A stretch of DNA of 64,000 nucleotides from Odobenus rosmarus divergens. Lineage: Eukaryota > Chordata > Mammalia > Carnivora > Odobenidae. The stretch is from the NCBI RefSeq assembly GCF_000321225.1, contig NW_004452108.1:138649-202648 (forward strand), in the 5' to 3' direction. The first letter of the stretch is position 1. Every line of letters starts with the position of its first letter. Below are positions 12,307-23,526 of this stretch, in pieces. A program made the position numbers and the translations under genes. The notes beneath the pieces were generated by a model. The model did no database searches. It had not been told where the DNA came from and worked only from the letters and a program-made list of their open reading frames with translations.

Positions 12307-13894
12307 AACTTTTTGCCTTTTCTGTTCCTTTCCTTCCTTTCTCTCTTTTTTCCAAAGGAGAAAGTGGATAATGGATTGGCAACTAACGAAATCACAACAC
12401 CCACCATAAGTGAGCTGGGGACCATATACAGTTTCATTGAAAACTGAAGGAAAAGGTGATCCTCCTTCTGAAGGAACTAAGGACCCTGATGATGGACACT
12501 TGTGTTCCATGTAAAATCCAGGTGGAAATACCCATTCCCTAGGGGTGTTGAGGGGATTGTGTGGGATCCCCGATGTATTGCAGTAGCACAGTGTATGACA
12601 CACAGTGGGAGTGCAAGATACATCAGGTTGCTTCCTCAAACACAATCATCATTCCAGGCTAGTCCTGGTCCCAGATATAGCATCAACTAGATAAGAGAGA
12701 ATGATTCATTCTCAAGTGCTGGAAAGCCCCAGGGAAATTGTATGTTACCCTGGTGCTATGTTTATTTACTCTAGTGGGCATAGAATGAATACTCAGAGGT
12801 TAAGGGCTATGTTGAATTTTCCCCACTGTTTCCAAAAAACTTTCAGAAGCATCAGTTACTGAGTGCCTCAGCTTTGATGACCAAAACTTTGGGCTGTGCA
12901 GGAGTGGGGGTCCCTGACCACAGGGGAGCCCTGAGCTGGCCAAGGATGGGTCATTCTTCACAGATTCATGCAAAGGCAAAGTTGAAGAATCTCTGGTCAT
13001 CTTTAGTCCCCTCGTTTTTGCAGGTGGGGAAATTGAGGCAATTGCAACATGGCAAGGTCATGCAGGAAACAGACAGCAGAGCCCAATCTCTTGACCCCAA
13101 ATCCCCCAGCCCTGACAACAATGATTAGCACAGCCCCTCTCAAGAGGGGGCCAGGGGCCCACAAACTCAAATCCCAGGCTGATTTTACCTGCATTTTTCT
13201 AGAAGGTACATACCAGGTTCTAAAATGGCCATCTGTTTCTACAAAGATTAAGAACCACAGGTCGAATGACACTAAAATGATTTGTGTTGAGAGTAGGGGA
13301 GTAGAGGTCCAAAGGTTAGGACTAGGGATGGTGATATAAAACAGAAACTGCAAATGTTTCCATCAGCCCTTTCCCCATCCCCCACCACACCCCCGCCACC
13401 CCCACACCCCAGAAACTGAAACTGTCTGAGCTCCCCAAAAGGCCTGTGGGTTTCAGTCCCGTCTGCCTCGGGCGGTGCAGGCAAATCCTCATTCAGCTGG
13501 CGGTGACTGGAAGAGAAGTTTATCTCCTCTTTACCATCGGATCCGATTTCTTAAACGCGGTGGAGCTCTGACAGGCCACGCCAATCGAACAGCAGGACCA
13601 CACACAGGTGCCCCATGAGCAAAAAAGATAACGGATAACGTCCTCCCCAGCGCACACTAGTAATTTCGGCGCCCACGCAGCGGCCTTTGTTGGAAGCCCA
13701 AGGGTCCTGGTCACCCAAGGGTCCCGGACTCCGCCCACACCCCGAACCCTCCAAGCAGAGTCTGGGCTGCTTCCTCCAAGGGTCTCCGGGCGCCCTCGTC
13801 ATGGTGCGGCGACATGTCTCGGGTCTGACTCCCCAACCATCCCCGCCGCCCCTCGGGCACCACCCGGAGCCCACCCTTAGCGGTGTGCCGGGGG

Positions 13895-14060
13895 CAGGGC
13901 GGGACGGACGGGGCGGCGCCATTGGCCAGCGCGAGACGAGAGGCGGGGAGGAGGCGGGGAGGGGCGGGGCGGAGAGGGACAGATGGGGCGGGCCATTGGC
14001 CAGTGCCGGGCGAGGGGCGGGGAGGGGCGGGGAGGGGCGGGCCCTACGCGCCAAGCCCCG
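13895..14060 (+). promoter_or_regulatory. RASSF4: RASSF4 CpG-island promoter with duplicated CCAAT/GC-box module
   Basis: This is a dense run of GGGGCGG boxes with two identical inverted CCAAT boxes, CCATTGGCC at 13,919-13,927 and 13,993-14,001, exactly 74 bases apart. Each is followed by a similar GCGAG...GGCGGGGAGG block. No TATA box is present. By motif knowledge CCATTGGCC suits NF-Y and GGGGCGG suits Sp1/KLF factors. Its place just upstream of the non-coding exon with a GTGAGTG donor makes it the likely RASSF4 promoter. The exact start site cannot be read from sequence. Confidence 0.75.
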
Positions 14061-14153
14061 GAGACCTGGGGCATTAGGCGCTGCGGACACAGCTCGGGTG
14101 CCGGCGAGGGCACAGCACGGGCAGAGGCTTCTGGACTGCGCGATGAGCGGAGG
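14060..14153 (+). other. RASSF4: RASSF4 exon 1 (5'UTR), start approximate
   Basis: The exon ends at 14,153 in a strong donor (AGG|GTGAGTG). It is non-coding for the main protein. It contains an ATG at 14,143 in fair context (G at -3), which after splicing to exon 2 would give a five-codon upstream ORF ending at 23,436. The 5' boundary is a guess from promoter position. Confidence 0.6.
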
Positions 14154-14639
14154 GTGAGTGATGTACAGGCAGGAGTTTGGGGGCGTCCGGGGAGCACCGT
14201 CTCCCCCCGTCCCCGAGCCCGAGACCGCCCCCAGCCGTGGACTCTGGAGCTTGGGCACCGGTGCCCCTTGGCTGCCGCGTGCAGAGTTCCCTCCCCCTGC
14301 CAGCCTGGCGCAGCCCGGGCCTCAGGCCCATTGCTGAGAGCGGGCACTGCGCCAGGCACCTTCTCCAGGGGGAAGGCACTTCAAGGGCTCAAATCTGGCC
14401 AGGATAGGTGAGAGCGGCCGCAGGCTACACCTTTGTTCACCTTGTCTCTCGTCTTAGGCATTGATCTTAGTTGGGGGGAGAGGCTCAAAGAGGCTCTACA
14501 CAACCCTCAGATTTCACAGATGGAAAACCGGCGCCGAGATAATAGCAGAAGGTAGCAGAAGGAGGGGCTTGCCTCACCACGCTATTTATAAAGGATTTGC
14601 CTGGTTCCCAGACCTGTGCAAAGGGCAGTAGCACAATAT

Positions 14640-14800
14640 GGCACCTACTTCTCACAGTCCTGATATTTTCATTATCCCCATTATCAGATGAGAAAACTGA
14701 GGCTTACAGAGTTATGGAATTGTCCAGTTTCACCCAGTGGTGGAGTCAGGATTTGAACTCAGACTTTGTTGTGCCAGGTCTCATTCATTTCACCCACTGA
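14640..14800 (+). repeat. MIR SINE relic
   Basis: Carries 'ttatcagatgagaaaactga', 'ggcttacagagttatggaat' and 'gtcaggatttgaactcagac', diagnostic of the MIR/MIR3 group. Confidence 0.6.
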
Positions 14801-15274
14801 CTTCAGAGTTCACCCTGCCTGCCATCCTGTCCTGCCCCTCCCCAGCCCCCCATGCTCCTGACTCTCTGATTCTGGAGAGATGCTTCAGAGTTTTGACAAT
14901 CTGACACAGCCTTGTGGGAGGGAGGGTCCCCCTCTCACACACCATCAGTGCAAGGCCAGTGCTGGCCAGTGCTTTCTTAAAACACTGTAAGGAGATCTTT
15001 AGTAACCTCACTTCATAAACAAATAAAGTTGCAGCAAATGGGGCTGGGATTCTGGAATTTGAACCCAAGCAGGTTAGACTCCAAAACCACACACTTGCAC
15101 TGGCGGAAGAAACCCTTACTAGCTTCTCTGTAGTTTTAAACTGCTCAGGGGGCAACCAAGCTTTGTTGCCAGTAGCCATGATTTAAAAAAAGAAAATTGC
15201 AATGAATTGGTAGAACTAACAGGTGAACCTGCTCCCCAGTATAATTCCTGAGCTGTGGCCACCAGGGTGGGAGG

Positions 15275-15365
15275 TGCTAGAGGGAGGAAGGGAGGAAGGA
15301 GAGACTGGGGGAGCGAGAGGAGAGGAAGGGGGAGGAGACAAGGGGAAGGGAAAGAAGGGAAGACA
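15275..15365 (+). repeat. Polypurine tract
   Basis: About 90 bases almost wholly A and G (GGGAGGAAGG-like units) on the plus strand. Such tracts can adopt triplex structures; here it is intronic and no regulatory role is shown. Confidence 0.8.
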
Positions 15366-16673
15366 ATGGAACACATTAAACCTGGGTCAAAAATTTCTGG
15401 CTGGAAGTTGTAATGGGGTGTGTTTCAGCACTTTGTCAGTGGCAAAGTGTATTTTCAGTAGTTCTTGTCATAATTCTCTGTGTGTGTGGTGCTGGTGGTT
15501 CAAGACTTGACAGTGAAAGTGAGGCTGAGGCCACAGATTAGACAGCCCCTGTGAAAGTGGGAAGGGAGGCCCTGTTTCCACCCTGAGACTCCAATGGGTG
15601 GCCTGGAGGTGGAGAACAGAGTGAAGGTCCAGGGCCCCCCGGGTCAAGGTCAGCTGGACAATGCCAGAGGACCAAGAACATGAGCAGAACTCAGCATGTC
15701 GCAGTTCAGATTCTGTCAATGCAAAGCCTCACAGGGAGACCCTGACTAGGAGGTCTTCCAGAAGGCACTCTGGACTGGGCCCTGGTTTGGAGAGTAAACT
15801 CAGCCATATGTCCTTGCTCACAGCCACTCCAGCTGGGAGGACTGCCCTCCTCTTTGAGTCCCACATCCCCATCTCCAGAACCCCGCTATCTCTTCCGACC
15901 CCCGTTGCGACCTGTCATGGGAGCCTCGGCTTATTATGGGTGAGCTCCATGTGAGGCCCATCTGACAGCAATCAGTGATTCAGCTAATGAGGAATCTGAG
16001 GGTCAGAGAGAGAAAGGGACTTGGCCTAAGGTCACACAGCGGACGAATCAGAGCAGAGCTTTAAACCCAGATCCTTCTGAAGGCTGGGTGGTTATCTGGT
16101 CACAGAGTACACTGAAGGAAATATTTTGGAATTGTTTTAAATAAATTAAGATCAAATAGGAAGTGGCTATACTTCCCATAGCTTTTTCTCTATTAAAGGG
16201 GAACTTACAGTTTGCTCAGTTTTCTTTTCTGGCTGCCTGACCTCCTTCCCCAGGATGCACTGCCTGAGGGAAGGATTACGAACCTCTTCCGCTTGCCCCG
16301 CCTGACTCTGAGGCGGTGGGAGCAGGGAGCTCATGCAGTCCCATAGCTGCAGAGCTGGGAAGAGCCCTGAAGACATTCTGGACCAGCTGCCCATACAATC
16401 CTGGCTAAACTGAGGCCCAAGGGACAGCACAACATGCTGGAGTCACACGCCAGGTGGATGCGGCAGCAAAACCCACACCCAGACTTCTCTCTGGGAGGCC
16501 CCTTTGCCTCCTCTCACTGTGACACATTTAAGCAGAAGTTCTTAACCTGGGATCTGGGGATCCAGGGGCACATGAATAGGGGCTTCCTGAGGCCCCTGCA
16601 GTGGTATACAAATTTGGCGTGTGCATACTTGCACACTCATGCACATATGTGCATTTCCCGGGGAAAGTTAACA

Positions 16674-16715
16674 CTTTCAAGAGATTCCAAAGGGCTTTCA
16701 AGAGATTCCAAGAAA
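16674..16715 (+). repeat. 21-base tandem duplication
   Basis: The units 16,674-16,694 and 16,695-16,715 share CTTTCAAGAGATTCCAA and diverge only in the last few bases. The copies are directly adjacent, consistent with replication slippage in RASSF4 intron 1. Confidence 0.85.
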
Positions 16716-19007
16716 GCACCCCCAGCAACTGCACTTGGCCCACAGGCCTGGTGCAGTAGACAGCAGAGGTGGGGGCAGCCAAGGATAACCCCCCGGTGCA
16801 GCCCTGCAGCTGCTGGCTCGGAGGGCTTGTGCCCCAGGCATTCAGGATCTTGGTCATTCGGAGCACCTGTTTGGCCCAAAAAGCGTGGCTGAGAGGATTC
16901 CTGTTTGCATGGATGCCGACTTCCAGAGGCAAGAGGTGAGCCTGGTTTTGGCAGGAAGGGCCCCTCTGGCCTCTGGTGTGTATGAGAGAGGGAGCGGGAG
17001 GGAGCCTCAGGTTGCCGTGCCTTGGAAAGCAAGAGCAGAAACCAGAAATCCTGCCGCAGGGGCCTGGGTGAGGCGCCGCCTCCGAGCTAGGGCTGTCTGG
17101 AAGATGTGAGCAAGGCCAGCCTGCTCGGGTGTGGAGCGCCAAGCTCTTCAGAGGAAGGGCAGCAGGGTCAGGGAGGCCTGGGTGCCAAGATGGGCTCAGG
17201 GAGACCTGTGGGTGGAAGCCCAGGACCCTGGAGGTGGGGAGGATGCAGCAAAGGCAAGTTGGGGTCCATGAGTAAGCCCAGGAGAAGGCAGTGGTAGAGG
17301 TGGCTGGCGGCTCTGCAGTCACCTCTCCTGCTCTCCCTCAGCCACCATCACCTCCATCTGGACTGCGCACAGTGTCCCCCCGGGTCCTCCTTCCTAGCTA
17401 CCATGCTGAGGCAGGGAGGGGCATGGCTGAGCCCAAGGCACATGGTGGCAGAGGGAGGGGGGCGGCCGTTGGAACTGGAGCGGGGGGGAAGGACAGCCGT
17501 GTGGAGGGGCAGGGGCAGCAGCTGCTGAGTCGCTGCCTGCCAGCCGCACCCCAACAACTGGCTTTCTCAGCGAACATGTGCTGCTGAGGGGCTGCCTGTG
17601 TCCAGCCAGGCCCCCTCTCAGAGGCAGCTGGTACCAGCACCAAGCCCTGCAGCTTCCTCCCTGGCTAAGGCTCCTGCCATTTGCTGGCTGACAGATGCCA
17701 GAGGGGGGCTGGGGGGTGCTTTAAGGCTCCTTGTTTTCAGTGCGTCCTGCTGCCCCCTCCCCGCAGCTGGCCTTTGGAAGTTGTGGTCATGGGCTGTGGA
17801 GCAGGGAACTTAGGCTTCTCAGGAATGCCAGGCAGTGGCCCTGCACCTGCCCTCTCTCTCTGAGCCTCCTGCCTCCTTCCGGTGGAAGCAGCCTGGGTCC
17901 AAGGCTCCCAGCTGGGCCCCACCGCTCTGTCCTCCTTTCTTCCCCTTCCCACGTCACTTTATTTACACATTTGATTTTAATCATGCCTAAAGAAGAAAAT
18001 AAGCATCATAATTTTATAAAGTATTAGAGGTTACCAGATCTCACAGACATCCCCAGAACATTTAAATTTGGATATTGATGCATTTGCCATTTTGCCAAGT
18101 GAGGACAATGACCATCTATTTTCGCCATCATTGTATGAAAAGAGAGGGCATTGTAAGAGGAAAAAGTAGGCAGCACAGAGTCCCGAAAGAAAAGGCTTTC
18201 AAATGCACTCAGTTTGGCTTCATGAGAACCCCACTCCCTTAGCCTTTTTCTCCTTTGCCCCTGGCCAGCAGGATTGGGCTGCAGTGGTGACCCAAAGAGC
18301 CACAAAGCTGCCTTCTTCTGTGATAACCGGCTCCATGACCACAAACAAGGGTAGGATGGGCCAAGCCTCACAGTTGTAAAGGCTTCAGTGTCCTTTGTCC
18401 CAAATCAAAGGCCAGGGACAATGGCCAAGGCAGGCTGTGGTGCTGGCTGTCCTTAGCAGCCCCCCTGCACGGCTGGCCGAGCAGCCGCTGAAGTGGAAAG
18501 CAAGAACAGTTCACTGCCTGTTCTCTGGGGACAGGTAACCGTGGCTGGCACGTCACCCTGGGGCCCCCTTCTGAGTCCTCCGGTTGGGAACAGAGCCTCC
18601 TCCAGCCCTGGGAGAAAACACTGAGGCCTGAGCTGTGTGCCCTGGGGCTGGGGGAGGGGAGCAGGCCAGGACAAAGAGGGCTGGCCTCCCAGAGCCGCAG
18701 GGCTTGGCCTGCCCAGCTGCGTCTGTCACTCTGGTTTTTGGACGGGACCTGGGTGGCAGGCCAGCTCCAGCCCATCCTTTCCCCAACTCCAGCTTCAACC
18801 AAAGTAGCCTTGCTTTAATCTGTTTGTACATTCGGCTTCTGCCTTTACAAATAAGACTGTCTGTTTTATTAAAGGTTGAAAAGCATTCCATTAGAGATTG
18901 TCCAAGGCCCTGTCCAGTGCACAGGGAGAGTGAATGTTTAAGGGGCAGTTTCAGAAGCACCTTCTGAACAGAGGGATCTCTGTTTGATTTCTTCCTGGGG
19001 GGTTCCT

Positions 19008-19060
19008 CTCTCTCTCTCTGCCCCTCCCTCCCTCTCTCTCTCTCTCCCTTCCTTGCAGCT
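19008..19060 (+). repeat. CT-rich microsatellite
   Basis: A (TC)n run with CCCTCCCTCC interruptions in RASSF4 intron 1. Confidence 0.85.
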
Positions 19061-19610
19061 CTCTCATTCAGCAGTTCTCTCTAGGGTACCCCTCAGTCAC
19101 ACGTGCACCTCACTTTAGAACTCTACAAGACACAGGGATTATCAAAATGAGTGAAAAGCATCTCAAGTTCAGTCTGCTAAAGGAGGCACAAATGCACAGT
19201 GTTCAGATTTGGAGTGGAAGTCTGTGAGTGACCCCCAGGTTTAGCTCTGGAACTCAGGGAGGTGGAGATGTTGTCTACTTGGGGGGGAAGGGTGGACATG
19301 TGAGAATCAGAGAGACAGATGATGAATGTCAGAAGACACAGAAATGTGTGATTCTCTCAAAGAAGAGGCTGTTTTTCCAGGGGGCCAAGGTTCCTACCCC
19401 ATAAGGCTCAGACCCAGCCCAACAAGTTGGAAGAGACCCCCTTTGCTGAAGTGTCCCCTTCGTTGCCTCCCCGCAGCCTTGCTCACTCATCTTCTGCCCT
19501 CCCCAGGGATGGCATGCCCCATTCTCCATCTCTGCCAAGCTAAGCTATTTACCCTCTGGTCACCTTCCCCTTTCTCTTTTCCCTTGACCATCTATAATCC
19601 TAGACCATTC

Positions 19611-19760
19611 TTTTTTTTTTTAATTTTTTTAGTTAACATATAATGTACTATTTGTTTCAGGGGTATAGGTCTGTGATTCATCAGTCTTACGCAATTCACA
19701 GTGCTCACCATAGCACATACCCTCCCCCATGTCCATCACCCAGCCACCCCATTCTCCACT
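19611..19760 (-). mobile_element. LINE-1 3'UTR fragment (carnivore type)
   Basis: The plus strand shows a T-run (19,611-19,628), then 'agttaacatataatgtacta', 'tttgtttcaggggtataggt' and 'accctcccccatgtccatca'. This is the reverse complement of the 3' end common in carnivore L1s. It is strongly 5'-truncated; the right limit is approximate. Confidence 0.7.
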
Positions 19761-20405
19761 TTCCTCCTGACTCCTTCCCCCAACTGATGCCACCCAACTC
19801 CAGCTGGAGCCGCTCAGCATGTTGGTCATGACCTTCTAAAGAGCAGATTCTGGACACTGAAGCTCTCTGGAAAGCCAGTGCAGGGAATGTGTTACTTAGT
19901 ACTGTGCTTTGCAAATAGTATTATCCAGAGTCCTAGGCAAAACCCTGGAAGGGGTTCCCCAACACCCACCTCACTGTCAACCCAGCAGCCCCCTTTAATC
20001 TGATTTGCATAAATATTCCATTTGAACAGAGAGTTCTACAGTTGAGAAAATTGGAGATCAATATTCCCATCGCACAGATGGGAAAATGAAAGCACAGAGA
20101 GGGAAAGGCAGGCAACTGAAGCCTTGAGGGTCTTTAGCAGCTCCTGGCCCAGAGCTCTTTAGGAAGCATGTTAATAACTAATCACTGCATGACTTACAGA
20201 TGTTCCACTTATAAGTATTCCTACTAAATAGAGCAAAATCGGCATATTCCCCACATGTTGTGGGAGAATAAAGTATTGTAAACTGGGTCCTGTGGTGAAT
20301 CAGAAGTCACACACTGGAGCCCCACCAAGGTCACCTGTCTTGCAAGTGTGCTTTGTCTGGTTACATTTTATTTTTAACTATATATTTTTTAACTGAATAA
20401 TTTCC

Positions 20406-20745
20406 TGCATTAGTCAGGATAGTCTAGGTCATGCTGCAGTAACAAATCCCTGAGACGCCAGCAGCTTTTCCCAGCAGAGCATTATTTCTCTTTCCCAATC
20501 CATATCCACAGTGGGTTAGCAGAGGACTCTGCTCCATAGAGGCACTCAGGGACCCAGGCTGACCATCTGGAAGTGGCACCAATTGGGACATGCAGCTTTT
20601 GGGGTCACCGTGGCAGAGACCAGGGTCATACATGGCTCGAACGCACTAGCCTGAGAGTGACACACAACCCTTCTTGCGTGTGACATGTGAGGTGTTAGGC
20701 ACATGGCCCCACGGGGGCCTGAGGAATGTGAGCTAGCACAGGGCA
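20406..20745 (+). repeat. Old LTR-like interspersed repeat
   Basis: It starts 'tgcattagtcaggatagtct', then 'aggtcatgctgcagtaacaa', with 'gcactcagggacccaggctg' in the middle and 'ggcacatggcccca' near the right end. The pattern recalls a widespread mammalian repeat, but I cannot name the family from memory. Confidence 0.4.
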
Positions 20746-22137
20746 ATGTCTCGGCCACAGTGTCCACCTTTAAACAGTGAAATGTAGCCCATACAAATCC
20801 AGATGTCTGGCTTCTCGTGACACTCCAGAAGAGCTGACCCTCCAGAGAAGGAATGTGTCTGCCAAGTCCCCATGGATTCCACTGACCAGTGTCTCAGCAG
20901 AGTCACTTCCCTGACCCCTGTTGACATTTACATGTTTTATTCCAGCTGTATATGCACAATTCTGGGAAAGTTGACTTTGGAGGACCCCGTAAGGCTTCTC
21001 AAATTCATCCAGTAATTTAACAGCATCTATGCACCTCCTGCTATGTGGCAGGCTCAGGTTTGGGGCTGGAAACCAGGGGTGAGCCAGAAAAGTACTGTCC
21101 CTGGTATGGAGGCCTGCAGCTTCAACCTCACTTCCCACTCCCCGCCCCCCCACTCCCCCAGCGTCCGATCAGCTCCCTCACACACAGGCCAGACCCTGCA
21201 GACCCAGCACAGCCAGGAGCCCAGAGCAGGTGCTGGACTGGAAAGGAGCCTCTCCTGATATGGGAGGAGGTGGCTCTTCTGGCAAGGGTGTCCTGGAGAG
21301 CTCGCAGCCGAGTATAGGACAAGGAGGAGACTGTTTTCTGGACAGCACCATGAAGACCCAGAAGGAGGACAAAGCGGAAAGCCCGTTAGGAGAAATGAGA
21401 GCAGCTCAGGGAGGCTAGAGCTCCTGGCAGGGCATGAGGAGGGGTGGGAGAGAAGCTGGCTGCAGAGGAGACAAGAGAAAAAACCACCTGCTGTTACTTC
21501 TGGGCAAATCCAGCCCTTCCCACGATGAGCCTGCATAAAGCGAGACACAGTAGAGCCATGGGTCCACAGAAGCAGTGGTGAGTGAGAAACCCAGATACTT
21601 TTCTTGGGCTGAAGCCAGCTCTGCATGGAAGTATTTGAGGAACTGTACAGAGAGGGAGCCTGGCAGATCACTTTTTCCACTGGAGCCTCAGGAGCTGAGG
21701 AACTGAAACCCGATTTTGAAATCCTGTTGCCCAAGAGCAAGGCCCCCGCTCCAGGCCCCCATGGTGCCTAACCCTGTGCCCTATGGAGGTAGGGCCTCAC
21801 TGTGGCTACAGCCGGGGGCCTAACCTCTCTCTAGGCTGCGTTTTGCCTCAGTCTAGACCCAGGCAGAGCGGAAGTATTTATAGGATGATTCTGAGGTCAC
21901 TGAGAAGCCCACCTCCCTCAGTTTGTTCCCCTTCTCTATGTTTCCCTGCTTCCAGAATCAAATGGTGGTTCAGGCCTGATGCTATCACAGAAGGCAGGCT
22001 TGTCTTATTTGTGGATGGTATCAAACAAGCAGGAAGACAGGGTGTACAGCTGGTCAGAGTCAGGCCCCAAGGGGATGGAGCGCTCTGAGGACATTAATAC
22101 AACAGCAGTTGAATCTGACCTTGAACCCCCAGGAACA

Positions 22138-22173
22138 TGTGTGTGCGTGTGTGCACACACACACGCACACACA
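22138..22173. repeat. Alternating GT/CA perfect inverted repeat
   Basis: Arms of 16 bases, TGTGTGTGCGTGTGTG (22,138-22,153) and its exact reverse complement (22,158-22,173), flank a four-base CACA loop. The whole block alternates purine and pyrimidine, so both hairpin and Z-DNA conformations are possible. Confidence 0.9.
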
Positions 22174-22679
22174 GAGGTGGGGAAGACCTGACTGAGCCAG
22201 GTTTGTGTGAACAGACGTTGGGGTTTTGTGAAGGAGCCACTCTGCGATGCAAAGGACAAGCTGTGTACCCTTTCTGGGCCATTTCCCAGTATGACTTAAC
22301 CCCTCAGAGTGCTAGCGGCAACTTGAGAGAAGAAAAGGAGGGACAGGGCCAAGACTGGGGGCAGGGGAGAGAAGCTCTGGCTCACTGCCCAACACACAGC
22401 ATGCCTCAAGAAGGGAGTTCTTGGCCAGAGTAAGTTGGAGAGGGAGAAAGTTGAAATCTGTGCAGAAGATGGCAACAAGCTAGAGAAAGCACTAGTAGAT
22501 TTCCCCAGGAGGGTTTGAGAAGCTCCACAAAGCTTTCCAGGCTGTGAAGACACAGTTTCATGTGTGAATCAACTAACAATCCTATAGGGCAGAGGTCACT
22601 CCATTGCATAGATGAGAAAAAGAAGGCTGGAGGGTTTAAGTCACTGTGCAAGATTAATACAGGGAAGGGGTTAAGAGAC

Positions 22680-22860
22680 CAGAATCTAAGATCTAAATGC
22701 TTGTGTTCAAATACTGACTTTGCCACTGATTCACTGGGAATCTTGGGCAAAGTACTCAACTTCTGTCTCTGTTTTCTCATCCATAAAATGGGAATAGGAT
22801 AATACTTACCTCATACTATTGTTGTAAGGAGTAAATAAGATAATTCATGGAAAATGCTCA
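22680..22860 (+). repeat. MIR SINE, nearly complete
   Basis: The order 'gtgttcaaatactgactttg', 'tcttgggcaaagtactcaac', 'tctgttttctcatccataaa' and 'gttgtaaggagtaaataaga' runs through most of the MIR consensus on the plus strand. Confidence 0.75.
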
Positions 22861-23429
22861 ACATGGTCTCCCGAATGTGGTGACCACAGTACCGAGTAAC
22901 CCATCACCAGGAGAGCTGGCCCAGGTGTGCTGATTCCAAAGGCAGTGATGGGGCCACCAGCCTGGGCTCGGCAGGAAAGGAGGAGAAAGGCCCAGGATGC
23001 TATGGGGGTTTGGAGGAACAGTGTAGGCAGAACCATCCTTCAGGGTGTCCCAGCTGAGGGAAGAGAGCCTATGGTCTGAAACATTTATGAGACTGATCCA
23101 GATCCTTAGGGATTATGGAGAGATTCTGGGAGGGGGGCTGATAGGGCTGGTACTGGGTGCCAGCTAGCTCCGCAGTTCTGACCTTGCCCCCCACCTGCCA
23201 GGGGAGCTTGGCTGCCCTGGGTAGGTGTGGGGCCCCATTAAGTCCTCTGAGCCTGATCCTTCAGCTGTGGCCACCCTGTGCCAAGGAGTGGAGGGAGGAG
23301 GGGCGTGGGCGGGATGGGAGGTGGGAGGTGAGCCTGAAGACACAGGCTGGCACAACAGGGCTCTGGACACTGCACTGGCCAGCGCTTCTCCAGGTTCACC
23401 TGTCTGTCTGTCCTTCCTCCTCTTCCCAG

Positions 23430-23526
23430 AAGGTAACTTCCGAGTCTGTAGACAAGAGGGGAAGATGAAGGAAGACTGTCCGCCCAGTTCTCACGTCCCC
23501 ATCAGCGACAGCAAGTCCATCCTGAA
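23430..23526 (+). CDS. RASSF4: RASSF4 exon 2 (5'UTR end, residues 1-21)
   Basis: The acceptor TCTTCCCAG ends at 23,429; the donor GAA|GTAAGG follows 23,526. The first 35 bases are 5'UTR, and the start codon is at 23,465-23,467. The exon ends two bases into codon 21 (Lys). An alternative AG three bases downstream (23,431-23,432) could shorten the UTR by three bases. Confidence 0.93.

Larger units (their letters stand above)
7866..13850. other. Intergenic DNA upstream of RASSF4
   Basis: No coding exon is recognised. Contents are an AT-rich 'tatatgtatata' tract (9046-9100), a GT-rich tract (9448-9492), MIR-like sequence (about 10,725-10,815), L2-like sequence (10,890-11,250), a hAT-like relic (11,250-11,470) and a Can-SINE (12,134-12,306). 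Base composition turns GC-rich from about 13.68 kb, entering the RASSF4 promoter island. Confidence 0.55.
14154..23429 (+). other. RASSF4: RASSF4 intron 1
   Basis: About 9.3 kb. It holds MIR relics (14,640-14,800; 15,985-16,075; 22,680-22,860), a purine-rich tract (15,275-15,365), a 21-base tandem duplication (16,674-16,715), a CT microsatellite (19,008-19,060), an antisense L1 3' fragment (19,611-19,760), an LTR-like relic (20,406-20,745) and an alternating GT/CA inverted repeat (22,138-22,173). No further exon could be supported. Several long open frames (such as minus 16,528-17,322) look like chance frames in GC-rich DNA. Confidence 0.6.

Noticed and set aside
1258..13850. Expected TMEM72 3' exons upstream of RASSF4
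   Set aside because: None of the remembered TMEM72 protein segments appear in any frame; the gene probably ends left of the window.
13551..14258. 235-codon minus-strand frame and plus-strand frames over the RASSF4 promoter
   Set aside because: Pro/Arg/Ala/Gly-rich frames on both strands of a CpG island are expected by chance; they cover GC boxes and exon 1.
16528..17322. 264-codon minus-strand frame, the longest in the window
   Set aside because: Pro/Ser/Leu-rich with no recognisable domain, spans the 21-base tandem duplication and lies in RASSF4 intron 1 without promoter or splice context.
23431..23433. Alternative RASSF4 exon 2 acceptor three bases downstream
   Set aside because: The upstream AG follows the better pyrimidine run and comes first; kept only as a possible minor variant.
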